Below, one piece after another: positions 46,401-61,400 of a stretch of DNA of 64,000 nucleotides. Under the pieces are notes generated by a model. The model was given only the letters and a program-made list of their open reading frames with translations. It did not search any database and was not told the origin of the DNA. This DNA comes from Cheilinus undulatus (lineage: Eukaryota > Chordata > Actinopteri > Labriformes > Labridae). The DNA is taken from NCBI RefSeq assembly GCF_018320785.1, contig NC_054876.1, positions 17,134,212 through 17,198,211 on the forward strand, in the 5' to 3' direction. Made by a program: the position numbers and the translations under genes. Position 1 is the stretch's first letter. Each line of letters begins with the position of its first letter.

Positions 46401-49400
46401 GTGTAAGCAGAGAGTTGAAAACATTACCAATGCTAACACATTTTAAAGGCTATATGCTAATATACTGAAGTAGAGAACACCAGGTACAAGTGTGTATTTA
46501 AGTGCTCTGCTCAGGCTCTGTAACAATGCCCCATCCTGTGTTTACGTGAGCCAGTCCAAAACTGATGTTATTGCATCAACATCTCAACACCTCAACATTT
46601 TGAGGATTTTGCATGAGTGACCACTGCACCAGCTGTTTTTATTACCATGTGGCACACTTTATAAATCATAAATATGATGCATTGCTCTGAAATGCATGTA
46701 GCCTACTCTAATTTGCATTTTTACTTTGCATTTGTTTTATCCTTTCCAATCAGGATTTATCAGTCTGTGTTGCCTTTTAATTTGCATCTTCTTTTTTTTT
46801 TGTCTCTCATTTAACACACCACGGGCTGTACCGATTGTCCCAAGTAATTCTGAGTACAAAGGAACAAAATACAAGCTTCACTACTGTCAGTTAAAAGAAA
46901 TAACTGAGGGAAACCTGAAATTTAAAATCTGGGAATTCCTCTTGCTTTTCTGCGTTTCACTGAATCTGTACAGAAACATGACCCAAAAACAAGGAACAAA
47001 CCAAACAGTTACCTCAGAACCACTACACCCTTACAAACAAGTATTCCTAAATCCACAGTAGCACCACAGCACTGTGTTGCATCATATGACGTGCTTTAAG
47101 TGCTACCTCTATAACTCACTGGCAGCCGTTCATCACCAGTCAAACTTCCCACAAGCCACTGCAGATCCAGGTATTTGATACCAGAAGCGAGAGCCTGGTC
47201 TGGGTTCGCATCCCCACCTCAACAGGTAAAAGACAAAAACAGTAAGAGAAGTGGTATTACACTGGCAGCTGAGGCCTCCCACTTATTTACACCTTGAACT
47301 GAAGATGGCACTATATTTCCTCTCTTGTGCTCTCAAACAGCGCTGCTACTCACCAGCGAGATATATGAAAGAGTAGGGGTGTGACGAGCTTTGATGTCAC
47401 CAGATCTCGTAGCACGAGATCTTGTCACACCCCTACGAAACAGCTATTCTCTCAGAAAATCACTCTGGAAATAATGGAGATCATCATTTGCCACACGTCA
47501 GACATTGCAGGTCTATTGTGGGCTTTGGGCGGCTTTTAAGAATCAACTAAGATTGAACATTTTCAACCAGAGCTAGGAGATCAAGGTACAAATAAAACAC
47601 CAAACATTTGATGTCTTAGGAGTTACTATAAACCTTAAACCTCTGGTTTAACTTTAAACCTCTAGTTTGACTAAAGAAGCAACTTGAAGAAGTCATTCTG
47701 GGCTACAAGAAACTGAGATGAGCACATCACACAATTCTCTCAATTTTATGGATTTTATAAATTTATTGATTGGGAAGGGAAAAAAACTGTCTTTTCATTG
47801 ATTACATCATTTTGTCATTGGTCCTAGTCTCATCTACCAACATTTCTAGCTGTGATATTCTGCTGCACGTGCTGCAGACAGTGCTTGTAGAGTTGAAAAC
47901 TATGGAGTATGAGCACTCTATGAATGACAAGTAAGGCAATGACACCATAATTCAATCCCATCAAACATTTTTACTTCCATCAAAAGCTCTGTGGAAATGT
48001 TTTTGTAGATGCCTATAAAACAAAAAGAATATGATGGTACCGATAATACCTGTGATAAAGAAAAAATGGCTGATAACAAAGGATGCATTCTTGATTCTTT
48101 AAGCTAAATCAAGAACAATGCATGCTCAGTTGATGTCAACTTTCGCCAGCATGGACAACAAAAACAGACTCAGTACGATCTCATGGAGACAGCGTTGATC
48201 AGACTTCCAAAAACAGAAAGCTTTCAAACTGAGCCAGCCTGAGCTGGGTCTATTCAGTATGTAAGCTTCGAGTGGCCATAAAATGTGTCCAATATCAAAC
48301 AAACACCCAGCAACAAATCCAATTTGGCTACTGTTGAAGCACAAACAATCCACTTTGCATTCTTTTCATCAAGCCCCCCCAACCCCTCCCTAAATTTCTG
48401 CAAACACTGAACTTGATGAACTCAAATCGTCTCTGTTTGAGCTTCATCAGAGTGCTTTCTTTAACTCTCCGCTCTCTGCCTAAAATGCACTTTCAATTAC
48501 AAGCACTGGCGTGCTTTTACAGTTGCACTTAGCGTTTATGTGAGGTATTCCCCCTCTTCACATAAGGCCTCCTCATAAAAACAAACACTTTCAAAGATGG
48601 GACATGCAAAGCCTTCCAGAAAGTCTTTCAACAGGACAGGACAGGATGGGAAGCGCCCCACCTATCCTAGCAGGAGGCCCAGAAAGGGACCGTCAGTGCC
48701 AGTAAAGCTTACACCTTGAAAGATGATAAGCAGAAAGAGGACAGCTCAGCAGTGGTGCAGAGGGAGCCACTCACAGGGGTCAATGAACTGCCCAGACCAA
48801 TCAGACCGTTTACTGTTTGAGACCCCAGGCAGCTTGCATAATAAGTAATTAAAAAAACCTTCAGTAAGACATTTAAATGATCCATAAAGAGTACAGAGAA
48901 GACTTTAACTGATTTATGTGTTGTTCATTAACATGCAATAGTACTGGTTGTATTACAGTATCATGATCAAACTTTAATGCTATATTACGACAACACAGGT
49001 CTGTGAAAAGCTCTTTGCTGCTGAGATTAGGTGAAGCACTGGTTTATACTAACAACAGATTGTAGCAGAGATAACATTTAGAGCAAACTGCACAGAAAAG
49101 CAACCTAAAGCTCATGTGAGGAGTTTTTAATTGGTTATAAAATGCCTAAAATCAAAAGTGATGTCTCTTTGGAAGCTAAAAAAGAAACCACACCATTAGC
49201 AATAAGACAGATCATTTCTATGCAGCTATTTTTATTGTCTGGCAGCGCTGCCACAGAGTAGGTGTCAAAGGAAGTGATTAATTGTATGCTGCAGAAAAAG
49301 ACAATTTAAAATATTATAGAGGAAAAAAGATTGTTAAGATGAACAAGCAAAGGGGTTCATAATTCCACTTTGCTTTCCACCCATAGGGGTGCCAAAATCG

Positions 49401-52400
49401 AATCACAGGTTCCTCACAGGAGCTTTAATCAGACAAAAGACTGGATATACTGATCTGTCAGTCTGCTAACCATTGTGTTTGCTAATTCTGGGCTCAATGG
49501 TTAAAGGAACAAAGATGGATCAATATATTTTGCAATATTTTGTTTCTTCCCTTTCATCTCCATCACCTTGATATGATTCCTACTCCTTACTAATTCCTTT
49601 GTCATCGCTGGCAGTAAAATTTCACAACATAAATAAACATCAAAATGCTTGTTATAACCAAGATATCTGCTGAGAGTGGTATTTTTTCCACTGACAAATT
49701 TAGCTACAACAGCCTACATGTTTTAGCAAGGACAACACGTGTTTCCTGCTTATTGCACAGCTGATGGAGACAGGAGTGTTTATAAGGCTGAAGTTCCCAT
49801 GAGAAAAGTAAGAAGTAAATGAATAAGCAATCAATTTTATCAAACATAATACTCTACTTTCAAAAAGTACTTCCATTGTGTGTTTCATATATCTGCTTGA
49901 AAATTCCCAAAACCAGAACTCTGCAATATGACGAACTGAATAATATGCAGCATCATCAGATTTGCAGCTCAGGTCAGACAGCTGCAAGCTACTCCAGTGA
50001 TGTTCTAAAATGGTCTTGATGCATCACAACTTTTTCTTTAAACCTGAGCTGGGCTTAAACAGCACTCTGAAAAAGTGCAAAAAAGCCATTAAAGAGGGCA
50101 GGGTCTAAACCAATGAGACTACATGCAAAATTGCAACATTAAGGCTGAAACAACGGTGAGTACTGAGTTTCTTCTGGGAATGCATGATATTATCGGTCAG
50201 GTATCGGTAATGGCAGATATTAGCTTAAAAAGGCAATTATCGGTATCGGCAGATATCAAAATTTCTGACGATATTTACATCCAACATTTTGCCTGTGTAT
50301 TTCAGCATATATCGACTGTAAACTTTGTCCATATATACTAATAAATTTGTGGAGTTTTAGTCTGAACCAACAGACCTATGTCAGGTGAGGTCTTTTTCTT
50401 TATTTATCCTGATTCTTTAAACTTTAATGTGTTTTTTAAGGACTAAAGTTTGTTTCCTTGGTCATCCTTAAACCGTGAAGTGTCCAAAGGACTGAAATTA
50501 TCTGTCCAAAAAGCATATTTAAATATCGATATTGGTATCGGCTAAAATGAATCTGTAAATATCAGCATATCAGATATTGTGCATCCCTTCTTTCTTTTGA
50601 TATACACTGAATACATTTACATCTTATTTAGATGGACTAAACCAGCGTTTCTAAAATGGTGTGGCACTATTGTGTCTTGTGGCAAGTCTTGGTGTGCCAT
50701 GGGAATTTGTACAATCATACAATTTCACTTCGACTATACTACCACTTAAGTTGATTTAAGATGTTTTGAAGAGGCTGTTTTTTATGGGTTTGGGTATGGT
50801 GGGCCTGAGAATCTGGCTTGATCTTGGTTGTGCCTTGGCTAAAAACAAAGGTTGAAAACCACTGGACTAAACTATAGTAAGTCAGGGGGTGTTTCAATAT
50901 TAGTCAAATAAGCCTAAAGAATAGTTCAGACCAAACCCTTACCATTCCTATACTTTCTCAAGTTCTTTTATTGCCTAACGCAACCAAACAGCAACTTTTT
51001 TCTTGATTAGATTTAAGATGAGATTGTGAATTTTGCCTTAATAATACATCACTTTTGCATTAGAGTTTCAAACACCATAAAGTAGTCTACTTTAGTAGTC
51101 TCTATCCTGTCAGATGTCCATTGAGCTAGCAGATCACACATTGCCTTTTCTTGCAAAACCAAACCCCATGATGATGACATTGTGTGTTTGAAGGAGTCTA
51201 TTAGTAGCTATAGCATAGGTAGGAAGCTACAACTACCTACATGTTTTCATAATTAAGAAGAAGTAATTATTCTACTATGAGCACATCATGTTTGCAACAG
51301 TGTCCCTCCTCTGTGGGGGAAGAAAATACTTGATCATGCTGTAAACTTTGAACAATTACATTTTTAATACAGACTGCTGTCTTATCTTTATCACCTGCCC
51401 TTACCTCATAAATCTTTGTCTACACACCCAGGACTGCTACTTTGGGAGGACTTGTGCTGTTATGTTGGTGAGACTGCTGTGTCTCTTGGGGACAGAATCC
51501 ATGGAAACATGGTGGATTATTAGTCAGGTGTAAGTCTTTGTCAGCTCTTGGCTCAAGTGGAAAACGTGCAGTCAGTGGAAAACATTTCTGCATGGGTAAG
51601 ACAAAAGCTTGTGAGCTGGAGAAGCCTCTAAGTAACTCGATGAGCTCAGGAGAAAACTGACACGGGGAACTGAGTAGGATATGTGCAGGTGAAGGGACAG
51701 CGCTGTGATTTCTCTCAGAGCTGATGAAAAGTGGTGGAGCAAAAAGTACAAAACTAATACGTAATGATGAGACTATTTTATACCACTATAAGACTGTGCT
51801 GTGTTCACTCTACATATCCCAAAGACATCAAGAGGTTTGGTTTAAACATTGTGGAGTGCAAGATAGTAAAATGACAAATATGGTTTCTTAACCTTTGTTT
51901 GTCTGTGTTCTAGTGGATATTTTTAGTTTTTTTTAAGAACTACACAAAAAATATTTTCTAATTTAGTAACAAATATCTCATCACAGCATGTGGCTACGCT
52001 TAATCAAATGCTTTAGAGCCAGGGGAAGACAGTAACATTAATTGTGGCCCAGGAATCAGTTAAACATACATTCTCTCTTCTCCAAGTCTGTTGTCAGTCA
52101 ATAACAGCACCAGTATGCCCACTTTCAGTGTGTCTCTGTTGGTCCATCTAGCACTTAAACATGGGCTGTGTGTTGGACTAGATCGACTTATTTGCCATAA
52201 GCCTAATGCAGCTGGTACTGAAATTTTACAACAGGTCTACCTCTGTTTCAGCTTCTCTCTTGTTTCAAATCCAAGATCCACAGCAGTAAGATGTCGCTAT
52301 GTTTCATGGTAAAGGAAGTAGCTGTAAATACTTTAACTCCGTGAACTCAGCACTGATTGTAGCTCTGCTAAAGTTCAGTTCATTCATTGATAAAGAAATT

Positions 52401-55400
52401 GTATTTCTGACAAGCTCTTCAAAAGTCCCCAGTTAAAATGTTTTTGGAGGCCTTATATTATGAAGCAGCCATATCAGACAAAATAATGTCATGCAAACGC
52501 ATCATTTAAGTATCATAGAGGAGGGGGAGATAGGGGGTTAAACTCCTTGAAACTGCTGATATGCACACCTTCTTCTCATTTCTAATATTTTGATCCAACT
52601 TTGTAACTCTGTCACTGCACAGCAGATTCAAGTCCTTGATAACAGATGCAAACAGAGTAAAAATGGTCTGCTATAGACATGTCATATGCCAGTGTCAAAT
52701 GCATCACTCAGGCCATGTATTATACTTTACCTTCCTGGAAAAATAACTGCTCGGGACTATTTAGAAGAAGTGCCAAACAGATGGAGAAATATTCCTACCA
52801 ACCACACCAAACTCAATGCTTTTGCCACCATAACACAGTATTAAAAAGGCTTAAACGTGTATAAAGAAGAAGAATCGGGGCAGAATATAAAAGAGTGATA
52901 GGAACATTAAGTGAGGCAGAAAGGGTGTGAGACAAAGAGAGTAAAGCCATCTGACCTGACCCACTTCAAATCCTTTCTGAAGTGAAATCTATTCACAGTG
53001 AAACAACAGGACAGGCCATCCAGACACAGCCTTGAGGAGGTGGCTGAGACAGCTTCAGATGTGCTGACAGGCCGCCACTGATCGACTTTTATTGTGTCAC
53101 CTCAGCTTCTGCAGCGTGACTGAGCACTTTTTACCTCCTCCAGACTGGGCAGCAAATCAAAGCTGGTCAGCCAGGAGCTTAAATTAACCTGCTGCCTCAC
53201 CTGCCAAAGACTGAGACACTGAATTTGTCACTTAAATAGAAGATGCTTAAGTTAGTAGGGAAAAAAAGAAAACAGGCTCCAGCTTTGTACCGAGTGCTTG
53301 TACAGGCACCGATTCAAGTGACTTTTTGATACTAGCCAAATGAAGCAAAGCCCAAAAACTAACTGTGTAAGCTCATAATAATAACCACAGTTTTCAAATG
53401 CTATTTTTCCAAAAGGCCATCAGCACAGACTAACATCTGCCTGTTTCTTGTGATCCTGGTTGAGTAATGTGACAATAGGGGGATTTTATGTATTGCAGAG
53501 CACAATCATTAAACAACGATTTATCTTCTTTGGTCATATTTCATGCTGAATCACTCCCCAATCTTCTGCTGACACAGGCTCTGTGTATGCCAACCGTAAA
53601 TCCATGTAGCATTAAAAACCCACAAATTATGTTTGCTAAATATATCTGATCTAAAATTTGCAGCAGTCTGAGCTTTGTACTGTGACAGATGCCTCTGCAG
53701 TGGGTGGCCTCAAAGCTTCCGTGAAATGACAGTGTCATCATTTTAAAATGATCTACAAATAGATTTATTTATTGTCTGGAAGCAGATGTTCTTTCTGCAT
53801 TCAGCTGAGGTTCAAACAGAGGTGACTACCTGCAGTAATAGTAGGGGAAAAATGTGACTTCAGCAAATGATATCTTAAATAGTGCCTGTGTAAAATCATT
53901 TAGAACCAACTAAAGACTGCATACAAACAGGTTTACTGACCATTTAAGGATAAATATTTCCTATGTTTACTCAAAATCACTAGTCTTTTGTTGTGATAAA
54001 TTATTTTACAAAAGTTCCAAGCATTGCATCTATGCCAACATACAGCACAGGACAGACTATACTTTCCAGGAATCATTACATGCACAGGCTATCGATCAAT
54101 TGATTGATCACGTGACAGACCCTGACCCTTCCCACCCTCTGCCTCCCAGAGATACGCTAGCGCTGACACTAATCTCCTCTATACTAGCAGAGACCTGCAG
54201 ATAATGAAAAACATAAACTCCTCTTGTTTGTATTTGCAAATGATACAAATATGCTCCATGACGACTGTGTCATGAGAAATTCAGGCAACAGCTGCTGTTC
54301 TACGTTAGATAACAATCCAGTGAGTTTGACAGTTAAATCAAACCTTGTTACGAAACACAAAATCCACATTATCTTAATTTTTTGAAGGAGTAACATCTGA
54401 AATTAATTTCTCTGTCAACTGTGGAGAAAGAGAGTATTCTCTAAAATGGGCATGTGCATTCGCAAGAATAAAGAGATAAGATGCATAACTCCGTGGGAGT
54501 TATTCTTCATTCTATAATTTTTTTTTTTTCTAAATTTAAGGACATTAAATAATAAAGTTATATTTTGGGAAAAAAAACATCTTTATGAAAACAAACTATT
54601 TAGGAATCTTTCATATTCACAGTTATACATTTCATGGTTGCTAAAACAGTAGTAACATTATATATAGTCAAAGCTAATTTTGGTTGACAGCCTTTTTTCC
54701 ATGAGAAAGACTAGACTAAGACTAGCCAAAAATAGATCTCTGATCACTAAAACTGACTAAAGGTAAGTTTAGTTTTCATCAAGATGACTAAAACTAGACT
54801 AAAATGTCTTTTCAGTTTCATTAGAAATTCAAAATCCTGGATTATTCTTCACTGCGGGGAAATCTGTCAAAATACAATGCATCTGTAGCTATTTTGCCTC
54901 TCAGCTGTAGAAAGCAGGAACCCCATGTTTGGCAGGGTGCATAGACCACACTACAATGACTTGATACCAGATTCAGGTAAGAGAATAAATGCTTGGTGTT
55001 TAAGTTAAGACCTAAATGTGAGGAATTTTAATGGACTAAAACTAGACCAACATGTGAGTTTTCGTAGTCTAAACCTAAAGAGGGTAGAAATTAAAATTGT
55101 GACTAAAACTAAAAGACATTTAACCTAAAGACTTAGACTGACACTAAAATTGAAAATAGCTGTCAAAATTAACACTGTACCTTAATATCTGCTACGTCAC
55201 CAATAAGGCTGCATCATTTGGGGTGCAAAGAGTCCATCGTTCCACTTTATGCACTCAGAACATTTTCTATATTGTACAGAAGTATGTGATTTGGAAGAAC
55301 ATAAGGGGAGATTAACTGCAGAAATTCTGAGATTGGTCATGATCAAAAATTTAAATCATAAAAACCTTTAAGAAAAAAAAAATCCTATTCATACCCAAGC

Positions 55401-58400
55401 ATTTAACAATATTAGAATATGAAAATGAAGGACTTTCTTCCAACCAAAAATGTATTATGTTTAATATATCCAGTTCTAAAAAGAAGCAACATCTGCCCAG
55501 GGACATCTGAGATGCAAAAAACCTTGTATCAAAAAATTCTCGCCCTACTGGAAATATATTCAGATGCAAAATACTGTGCAGAAGTCTAAAGCCAACTTTA
55601 GATTAATTGCTTCAGCATGGAAGTGTAAATCATCCTGCCATCCCCTCTAGGAAGTGCCTGATTGATGATGGCATTATTTCTGCAGGACAACAATTCCAAG
55701 CGTACTTTTCATGTCATGAAATTATATTTGGAAAAAACGCACGCAAAAACACAGTCAGGAGGTCACACTTTATACTGATTGTCCTCTACAGAAGCCATTT
55801 TGCTCTGTTAAATGTTATTTCAAATATATTTTGTGTACACTGTCTGATATTTTTGTGTAGTTTCTTAATAAAGAGACTGAAATTCAATACTGATGTGCAT
55901 TAAAAAAACAGGCAAGTGGTGGACAAAGACTTGGCACAGTGCTGTATGTCGTAGTTGCCATTTCAGATTCATATATTTAAGACTGACTATTAACAAGAAC
56001 TCCAAGCACTATAAAACTATTGGCCCTAGCAGAGGTCTGCACTCTCTGACAGTCTTTCTAGGTTAGGTTTTGGCAAAATGGTGCAGTTCATACTCCTCTA
56101 AACGTGTATTTACAACTGCATCACATTGTGCTGGGTAGGCAGGTATTACAACATGTGGGTGATGTGGGCCAGAGTGCTTTAGAGTCGTCACATTGCTCTC
56201 TTCTGACTTAGATGTAAGTTCAGACTTAAAATCCTCCTGTTATGACAACATTTTTACAATCATCAGGCAGAACATTTATGAAATTCCCTAAAGGAGGAAT
56301 TGTTTAAATGGTGATGTCACCGTTGAAATCACTTCCTTCAGTGTTTGGCTGTAATGAGAATGTGCACACATTTTGCTCTCAATGGCACACTCTTGGACTG
56401 TGCTGGAGGCCTCATTTGAACCGTTAAAGCTGAAAAGAGCACATTGTGTGCACTGTGAAGAGATTTGTCTTCCAGGCAAATAAAAGCTTCTCCCTCTGGA
56501 CTTCACAGGTTTCACAAGAGTTAATAAGAAGCTGGGCTGCTGCTATTTGGATCAGTTCTGTTGTCTCCATTCCTGTACAGAGCCCATGGTGACCACACGT
56601 CTCTATTCAGCTTGCTGCTCCCCTACTGCCTACTCCATGGTGTCACACACAACACAACAATACTGCTGCCACAACTCTACATGGTGCTTACTTCTTGTTT
56701 GTTTCACAGAAAAACCAATACAGTTCTCATCATCATTACAGTTTTCTCACGCTTACTCGAAATGAGAGATTTACTGTTCAAAACAGTGACCCTGGAAGTT
56801 TTTTCATTAAGACATCAACACCAAAAGGAAAATCAAGAACAATTGCTAAGTGATGGACAGATCATCATCCCCCAGTAGCAGCCTGCCAGGTTTGGCACAA
56901 CTACAGCAACAATCCAGTTTACATAGGAGAGAGAGCACAATACTAGCTCTGTCCCTCCGCTCACACAGATAATTCTCTAAGGTCTAGTACAAGTGATGAA
57001 ATCTGTCACAGGCAAGGTGAAATGGAGACTAAACTAGTATATACATCTAGTTTGGCCACATCTTTATTTTGCTGTTTGTTTGGCCCTTATTCCAACCAAA
57101 GGAATATTTGTAGTTAGCTCTTCTGTCCTGATTGTCATTTATACACTACACACTAAAATCCAATAGAGATTTTGATGTTTTGACCTTCCTTTGGTGTTGC
57201 ACAAGTCAAAAATGAGGGCCAAAAAGCTGCTGGAGTTAACTATTGACAGAAAGAACCATGTGACCAGAGTATGAATGGAGGGACAAATCTATGACACAGT
57301 CCATGTTTACATGTTAGAACAAGGGTATGAGTAAAGCTTTGTATATAAAAATAAGCCCAAATAAAATATATGACTTTTTCAAACCAACAGAGAAAAGCAA
57401 CATATTTTCCATTTGGCTTCTTTTCTCATATTACTTTCCTACATCATACTGAAAACAGTATGAAATACTAGTCTGGCAACATTTGTATCTTTATAAATCA
57501 GAATTTATGTTGATTTGGGAAAAAAAGGTTAAGTAATAATATTAAGAAGTTATTGTGGGCTAGTTCTTTCCTATTGTCCATGAAAAAGGGTAAAACAAGC
57601 TCAAGATATCTATCACTCTGTGACTCAGACATTTTCTGACATGCTTCTTATACGTCAATTTGTTCTGTATTGCATCTATACAGTGCAAAGAAGATGAAGC
57701 CAATCAACTACAAAGATCCCAATAGTCCTAAAAAAGAACCCTGTGCAAAGCCCAGGTTGTCAGGTGCTGGTCTGCAGCAGGTCGAAAGTAAACAAAGAGA
57801 ATTGTTATTTCTCTTTATCCCCAGAGTCCCTCTTATTTTTTTCCATTTGTATCTTATTTCTAAAACAAAATTCCTTGCTTTTCCACTTTGACTCTTTATA
57901 AATTATTTACACGCCTGCTTGAAATTCATCTTTTAACAACGGTGTCATGAGGAGTTATGCTCAGTGAAGTAATTCCCAACACTCTTACCAAACAGTGCAA
58001 CTAGAAACAGCACAGAAGAAAAAAATGGATTTAACTGGGGTGTTTACAACACATATGACACTTAGGTGGGTCATACAGGTATGTACAGCCACCCAAGTGT
58101 ATTTTCTGACCATGATTACCTCCGCCAAGGAGGTTATGTGATCGGCAGGGTTTGTTTGTTGGTTTGTTTGTTAGCAACATAACTCAAAAAGCTATGGATG
58201 GATTTTGATGAAATTTTCAGGAAAAATCAGAAATTGCATAAGAAAGAACTGATTAGATTTTGGGAGTGATCCGGATCACCGTCTGGATCCAGGAATGTTT
58301 AAAAGGATTCTTTACTATTGGGAGATAAGGCTAATGGCAGAGGTCTGTGCTCTCCGAGTACTTTTCTAGTTTTCTTGTTTTGTTGTGTTTTTTTACTGTA

Positions 58401-61400
58401 TAATCCATGTCAAGAAGAGGGAACAAGAAAGCCTAAAGTCAGGCATAAACCATGCGATTTTCAGCAGACCCAAGCCTGTTTTTATGCTTGACGCATCCGC
58501 GAGGTCGCGAGTGTCTGCACGTCACACGTGATGTCAAATATGAAGACACGCCCCTTCACGGGGGGTTCTGTGTGGCCAATTTTTGTCTGTCCGCGCACAT
58601 CCCCGAAATTTTTACAGACACGACACACGTCCGAATGGCAAAATTTGAGGATTTTTTGGTGGCAGAAGTCAGAAAATATAAACACCTGTATGATTGTTCT
58701 TTTAAAGATCACAGCGACTGCCATGTACTTCCTCATCTATCTCTCGCATTGGTCATACAAGAATACTGTACTCCCCCTCGTCCTCCCTCTCTTGATTGAA
58801 TGGCCGTATGGACCATCTCCTCTCTCTTTTATGCTGTAACAACAGTAAACACAGCAGCACCTCTTCGTGGTTCTCCATGATCAACAAATCTTCCTCTATG
58901 ACTTGCATTAAACACGCTACAGATGTGATTCTTGAAGACACTGCCCCATAGCTTTTGGGAGAATATCAGTTTGCGGCAAAGAGGAAGCCGGCACTAGGTA
59001 TAAATCATGCACCAGACGTTTCCGGATCATGATTCGATTTGTTGATTCATTGCTGCAGCCCTAAGCAGAATCTTCAACTTTGGACATTTTTTTTCCTTTG
59101 TAAACTGTCAGACAGCATATTAAATACTAATGAGAACAAGAGACATGCCTTTTTGATGTGCCTTCCCTGACTACAATAAAAGAAATAAGCGAGCAGGAAG
59201 TAGGCCTATTTGCAGACATCACATATTTGTTACTAGTTAGCTTACCAGACAATTTATATGACTTCAACCTACATTTCTGAGGCTTTTCACGGGAAACTTC
59301 AATGACATTCATCACAGTCCATCTCGACTTCACTCATACAGTGTGAGCACATGAATCATGTGTGATGGTCTCGGATCGTAACTTATACATTTACACAGTG
59401 TGAGATGACATTCCACCATAACTGCTACAGAGTTAGCTTGAAATTTCATAGTGTATGCACAGCTTAAGAGAAACGTCCAGGGGTAGGTCTATCCTGGAAA
59501 TGCACCTCTTGAGGTGCAACACCTGAAGGATCATCTTATCTGAACATCTTATGCTGCTTTTTGTTACGGCCTTCTGCAGTTACTTGTAGTTGATAAAATC
59601 CTGAACTCATAGTTTAGCATAACTTGCAATATAATATGCATTACCAATAAGTAGGGATGGGTAATTTTTTTTTTTTTTTTTTTTCTGATACCAGTGCCAA
59701 AGCAATACTTTTGTATTTGGTGCCGGTGCCTAAACAGTGCTTGCATGGGTACTTTAGAGAGGAAAAAAGTCAGCTGAATGTCAGCAGGAGACAAAAAGCT
59801 GTCTTAAGTATTGTGAATGAGTCACAGAAATATTCTTTCAAGATGTGAGTGAAATATGATAAAAGAAAAGAAAACCAGTGTAACTTAACACACAAATCAC
59901 ACAAATTCCACTATGATTTTCTTGCCTTTCATTTAGGGTGGGGAGGTATCGAAATGAAGTATTGATACCTGAATTGTGACTTGGTCTGGTAAGTATGGGG
60001 TGTGATGGTACTGGTACTGTGTCAGTAACAGATTTTATACTCATCCCTACTAATAGACAGGCTCAACAAACTCAGATTGCCTGTTGTTATCACAGAATAT
60101 CAAGTGTAACATTTTAAAGAGTAATGTCACATTATTTTTCTGTATTAAAAAGTACTCTTGATGAATACTGTGAAAGGAGAAGAGACAAACTGTGCATCAA
60201 GAGAGGAGAGGTACAGGTATTTGTGGGTTTTAGATAAAATAATGGTAGGGGAAAATCTGTATAAAATATACAAGGTTTGTTTATACGACCCTAAATAAAC
60301 AGGGTTCTCCCATCACCTCCAATACCCAGGTGCAGCATCACTGTGTGGATAACACTGAACTGACATATTAGGGTATACAACACCAAGATCATCAAAAAGC
60401 AAACCAGCAGCAACCTAGTAGGCCTATCCCAGACAAGTACAGGAAGCTCGGACAAGTGTGGGCTGAAGAGTGCGGCTCAAGTATGGGCTGACAAGATAAG
60501 GAGCAGCAGCCTTATGGCTTATGGTCAGACATGAGTGAGAGGGGAGGGGCAGATGAATGTGTGTCACAGAAGGTGCAACCAGGGAATTTCACTTGATGGG
60601 GGGGCCAACACAATTATGAATTAATCCATATTTTATTACAGCCATAAATCCAATTGCTTTAATATGCCTTTGACAAATTCACATGCAGCGCAAGTATAAT
60701 CACTGTTGGCACTAATTACCGTCATAGTCACAATGATAGCAGGGCTTAAATACTGATTGGACTGTTAGTCTTTTAGTGGGTGTGATTAAAACCCTCTGTT
60801 ATACTGCCATCTGAGCACTGACCTAAAAATGAGATGTGTCCCAACATACATTTACAAGAAAATAGTTTCAACAGTTTATAAATTAAGATTTACATGACAC
60901 GTGTTGCTGTATAGATTTTATAACATAGTTTACATTCATGAAACATGGGGCCGGCAAGTTGGATCTTTTTCAATCAGCCTATTTGTTAAGAGGTAGAACT
61001 GACTGGGACCTTTTTCTTCTTTTCTTTTGATTCATAGACAAAGTAGCAGGCTTGTTATGAAATGTGGATGTTAAACTTTGATATAATACTTGTAAGAATC
61101 AGACCATATTGTTACTGGTCTCCATGCCATGTCAACACTAATAAAAGTCTTCAGCTTCATTTTTGATTAATATGTTGTTTTCAATCATCAAAAATACAGG
61201 AGTCCAAATGGCACAAGTACATTAGGCACTGTGTATGAGTTCGCCAGAAAATCATAATGGATTCAATCCTCTCCTATGCACCTGTCTTTTGATTTTTTAA
61301 AGCTTTTTGATACTTTCTTAATCATTCTTGCAAATAATCAAGATTGTATTGTGTACAAACACCTGGTTAAATAAAAAATATCTAAGAATGTCAAACTTTG

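Noticed and set aside
46726..47061. 111-codon plus-strand frame with a hydrophobic N-terminus
   Set aside because: Low-complexity T-rich start, no family motif, no splice context; probably chance in AT-rich intron DNA.
56561..56878. Overlapping plus-strand frames of about 100 codons
   Set aside because: No domain or homology recognised; base composition is like the surrounding intron.
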